This document shows, in pieces, positions 6,838 through 7,886 of a stretch of 7,886 bases of DNA. Made by a program: the position numbers and the translations under genes. Where the stretch lies: contig MGVM01000064.1 in NCBI GenBank assembly GCA_001800495.1, positions 791-8,676 of the forward strand, in the 5' to 3' direction. The stretch's first letter is position 1. Every line of letters begins with the position of its first letter. A model generated the notes under the pieces. The model had not been told where the DNA came from, made no database searches, and was given only the letters and a program-made list of their open reading frames with translations. Source of the DNA: Elusimicrobia bacterium RIFOXYB2_FULL_48_7. GTDB lineage: Bacteria; Elusimicrobiota; Endomicrobiia; CG1-02-37-114; XYA2-FULL-39-19.

Positions 6838-7392
6838 TCACGCCATTATTTCTTTCTGTTTTGCTGCGAATATCTCATCAATTTTTTTTATGAAGGACTC
6901 AGTCGTTTTCTGAAGTTTTTCTTCCGCCTTGAATTTCTGGTCTTCCGTGGCCTTTTTCTCTTTTTCGGCTTTCTTTACCTGTTCAAGCGCCTTGTGGCGG
7001 TCGTTGCGGACGGAAATCCTAAATTCTTCGGCCATTTTGTTCAATTGCTTGACCAGGTCCTTCCTGCGTTCTTCCGTCAGCGGGGGTATGACCAGCCTGA
7101 TTACCTTCCCGTCATTTATGGGCGTAAGGCCTATTGCCGCCTGAAAAACACCCCTTTCAATCGCGGGAATGACCGTGTGGTCCCACGGCCTTATTTCTAT
7201 GGTCCTGGCATCCGGTATAGAAATCCCGGCGACCTGGTTTATGGGCATGACGCTGTCATAGGCGTTAACCTTGACTCCTTCTATCAAAGCCGGGGTCGCA
7301 CGCCCGGTTCTTAGTGTTGCGGCGTCCTGCACGAATTTTTCGACTGTTTTTTTCATCAAACTTTCTGCCTGTGATAAAACATTGTCTATCAT
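6838..7392 (-). CDS. frr: Ribosome recycling factor
   Basis: Cytoplasmic factor that, with EF-G, splits the post-termination ribosome from mRNA and tRNA. At 184 residues it is one short of the E. coli protein and aligns without visible gaps through the core. The long-helix domain I comprises the N-terminal helix with LRTGRATPALIEG (27-39) and the C-terminal helices from about 105, beginning PPLTEERRKDLVKQ. The small beta domain II spans about 32-104. The arginine equivalent to E. coli R132, essential there, is kept (R132), but the next two residues are H133 and K134 where E. coli has R-D (VRNVRRDA versus VRNDRHKA here). The C-terminal helix is rich in Lys/Glu. The ATG at 7392 has GGGAG 6 nt upstream. 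It sits 30 bp after pyrH, the usual partner in most bacteria. Confidence 0.98.
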   Translation of the reverse strand: MIDNVLSQAESLMKKTVEKFVQDAATLRTGRATPALIEGVKVNAYDSVMPINQVAGISIPDARTIEIRPWDHTVIPAIERGVFQAAIGLTPINDGKVIRLVIPPLTEERRKDLVKQLNKMAEEFRISVRNDRHKALEQVKKAEKEKKATEDQKFKAEEKLQKTTESFIKKIDEIFAAKQKEIMA

Positions 7393-7398
7393 GGTTTT

Positions 7399-7403
7399 CT
7401 CCC
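7399..7403 (-). promoter_or_regulatory. Ribosome binding site of frr
   Basis: GGGAG on the coding strand, 6 nt before the frr ATG at 7392, in the 30 bp pyrH/frr gap. It is a normal strong site and fixes the start. Confidence 0.75.
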
Positions 7404-7422
7404 GGTAGAACCGACCAACAAA

Positions 7423-7886
7423 CTATTGGACAAGAGTGCCTATTTTCTCGCCTTTTATTACCCTGGCGACATTCCCCCACTTCTGGAGGTTAAATACCAC
7501 TATCTTCACTTTGTTTTCCATGCAAAGCGAAAAAGCGGTTATATCCATTATCCTGAGTTTTTTTTCGATGGCTTGCATGAATTTCAGCTCGGAATATTTT
7601 CTAGCACCTGGGTTTTCCACGGGATCCGACGTATAAATCCCGTCAACTTTTGTGGCCTTGAAAAGAACGTCAGCCTTGAGTTCAACGGCCCTGAGCGCCG
7701 CAGTGGTATCCGTGGTAAAATATGGATTTCCCGTGCCGCCCGCGAAAATGACCACCTTGCCGGCCCGGAAATGATTGACGGTGGATTTTTCCGTGAAGGG
7801 TTCGCAAAGTTCACCGACTTCTATCGCGGACTGTACAGCCGAAGGAACGCCGGCATTTTCAAAAGCGCTCTGGAGCGCGAGCGCGT
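7423..7886 (-). CDS. pyrH: Uridylate kinase (UMP kinase), 5' part missing
   Basis: Bacterial hexameric UMP kinase of the amino-acid-kinase fold; it makes UDP from UMP for pyrimidine nucleotide supply. The last 154 codons are present; the family has about 235-240 residues, so roughly the first third, with the N-terminal nucleotide-binding segment, lies beyond the window edge. The visible part starts at ALALQSAFENAG and QSAIEVGELCEPF, then RAGKVVIFAGGTGNPYFTTD, where the GTGNPYFTTDT segment is the PyrH hallmark. It continues through ALRAVELKADVLFKATKVDG, IYTSDP, IMDITAFSLC and VFNLQKWGN, and ends at GEKIGTLVQ. The frame is open to the window edge, so the GTG at 7755 that might be taken as a start is an internal valine codon. 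The stop is TAG at 7423-7425. A pyrH-frr pair is the standard bacterial arrangement. Confidence 0.96.
   Translation of the reverse strand, partial: ALALQSAFENAGVPSAVQSAIEVGELCEPFTEKSTVNHFRAGKVVIFAGGTGNPYFTTDTTAALRAVELKADVLFKATKVDGIYTSDPVENPGARKYSELKFMQAIEKKLRIMDITAFSLCMENKVKIVVFNLQKWGNVARVIKGEKIGTLVQ

Larger units (their letters stand above)
1..7886 (-). other. Fragment of a nine-gene co-directional operon
   Basis: Nine consecutive genes lie on the minus strand. Reading downstream from pyrH, the junctions are: pyrH/frr 30 bp gap, frr/uppS 22 bp gap, uppS/cdsA 4 bp overlap, cdsA/dxr 33 bp gap, dxr/rseP 7 bp overlap, rseP/ispG 11 bp overlap, ispG/barrel protein 1 bp overlap, barrel protein/proS 12 bp gap. 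I found no stem-loop followed by a T-run and no credible -35/-10 pair in the gaps, so a single transcript is the simplest reading. The promoter must lie upstream of pyrH, outside the window, and both ends of the operon are cut off. That it is one mRNA is inferred from spacing, not shown. Confidence 0.85.

Noticed and set aside
6835..7314. 159-codon plus-strand open frame antisense to frr
   Set aside because: It lies almost wholly inside frr in antisense, its product (many F, R, G) matches nothing I know and it shows no domain pattern. It is a shadow of frr codon structure.
7423..7755. Short 110-residue pyrH starting at the GTG at 7755
   Set aside because: The frame continues upstream to the window edge with conserved PyrH sequence, so this GTG is an internal valine and the gene is simply cut by the window.
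1..7886. Terminators, tRNA/rRNA genes, CRISPR arrays, insertion sequences or toxin-antitoxin genes
   Set aside because: The gaps are all 33 bp or less and filled by ribosome sites. I saw no stem-loop plus T-run between genes, no spaced direct repeats and no transposase or RNA gene signature.

Overview
The window is a fragment of one long, tightly packed housekeeping operon. All nine genes lie on the minus strand, so transcription runs from the high-coordinate end to the low end. In that order they are pyrH (5' part missing), frr, uppS, cdsA, dxr, rseP, ispG, a small predicted outer-membrane beta-barrel protein, and proS (3' part missing). No spacer exceeds 33 bp and five junctions overlap or share bases. 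I see no convincing internal promoter or terminator, no RNA gene, mobile element, CRISPR array or long repeat. No stretch of more than 300 bases lacks a gene.

How the genes work together: PyrH (UMP to UDP) and Frr (ribosome recycling) form the usual nucleotide/translation head of this cluster. Dxr and IspG are the first committed and the penultimate enzymes of the MEP isoprenoid pathway. UppS turns the resulting isoprenoid units into the C55 lipid carrier for peptidoglycan and surface polysaccharide. CdsA makes CDP-diacylglycerol for phospholipids. RseP is an intramembrane site-2 protease linked to envelope signalling. ProS charges tRNA-Pro. The theme is envelope precursor supply combined with translation.

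Organism: this is a bacterium. From memory, the order uppS-cdsA-dxr-rseP-ispG-proS is the clostridial/Gram-positive-type arrangement; proteobacteria instead have frr-dxr-uppS-cdsA-rseP-bamA. The gene between ispG and proS, however, encodes a protein with a signal peptide, alternating beta-strand pattern and terminal aromatic residues typical of an outer-membrane barrel, which points to a two-membrane cell. This combination fits uncultured diderm lineages of the Omnitrophota/Elusimicrobiota kind, but that placement is inference without database support.

I do not see an undescribed multi-gene system here. The item most worth a second look is the small barrel protein, which is translationally coupled to ispG and lies just upstream of proS.
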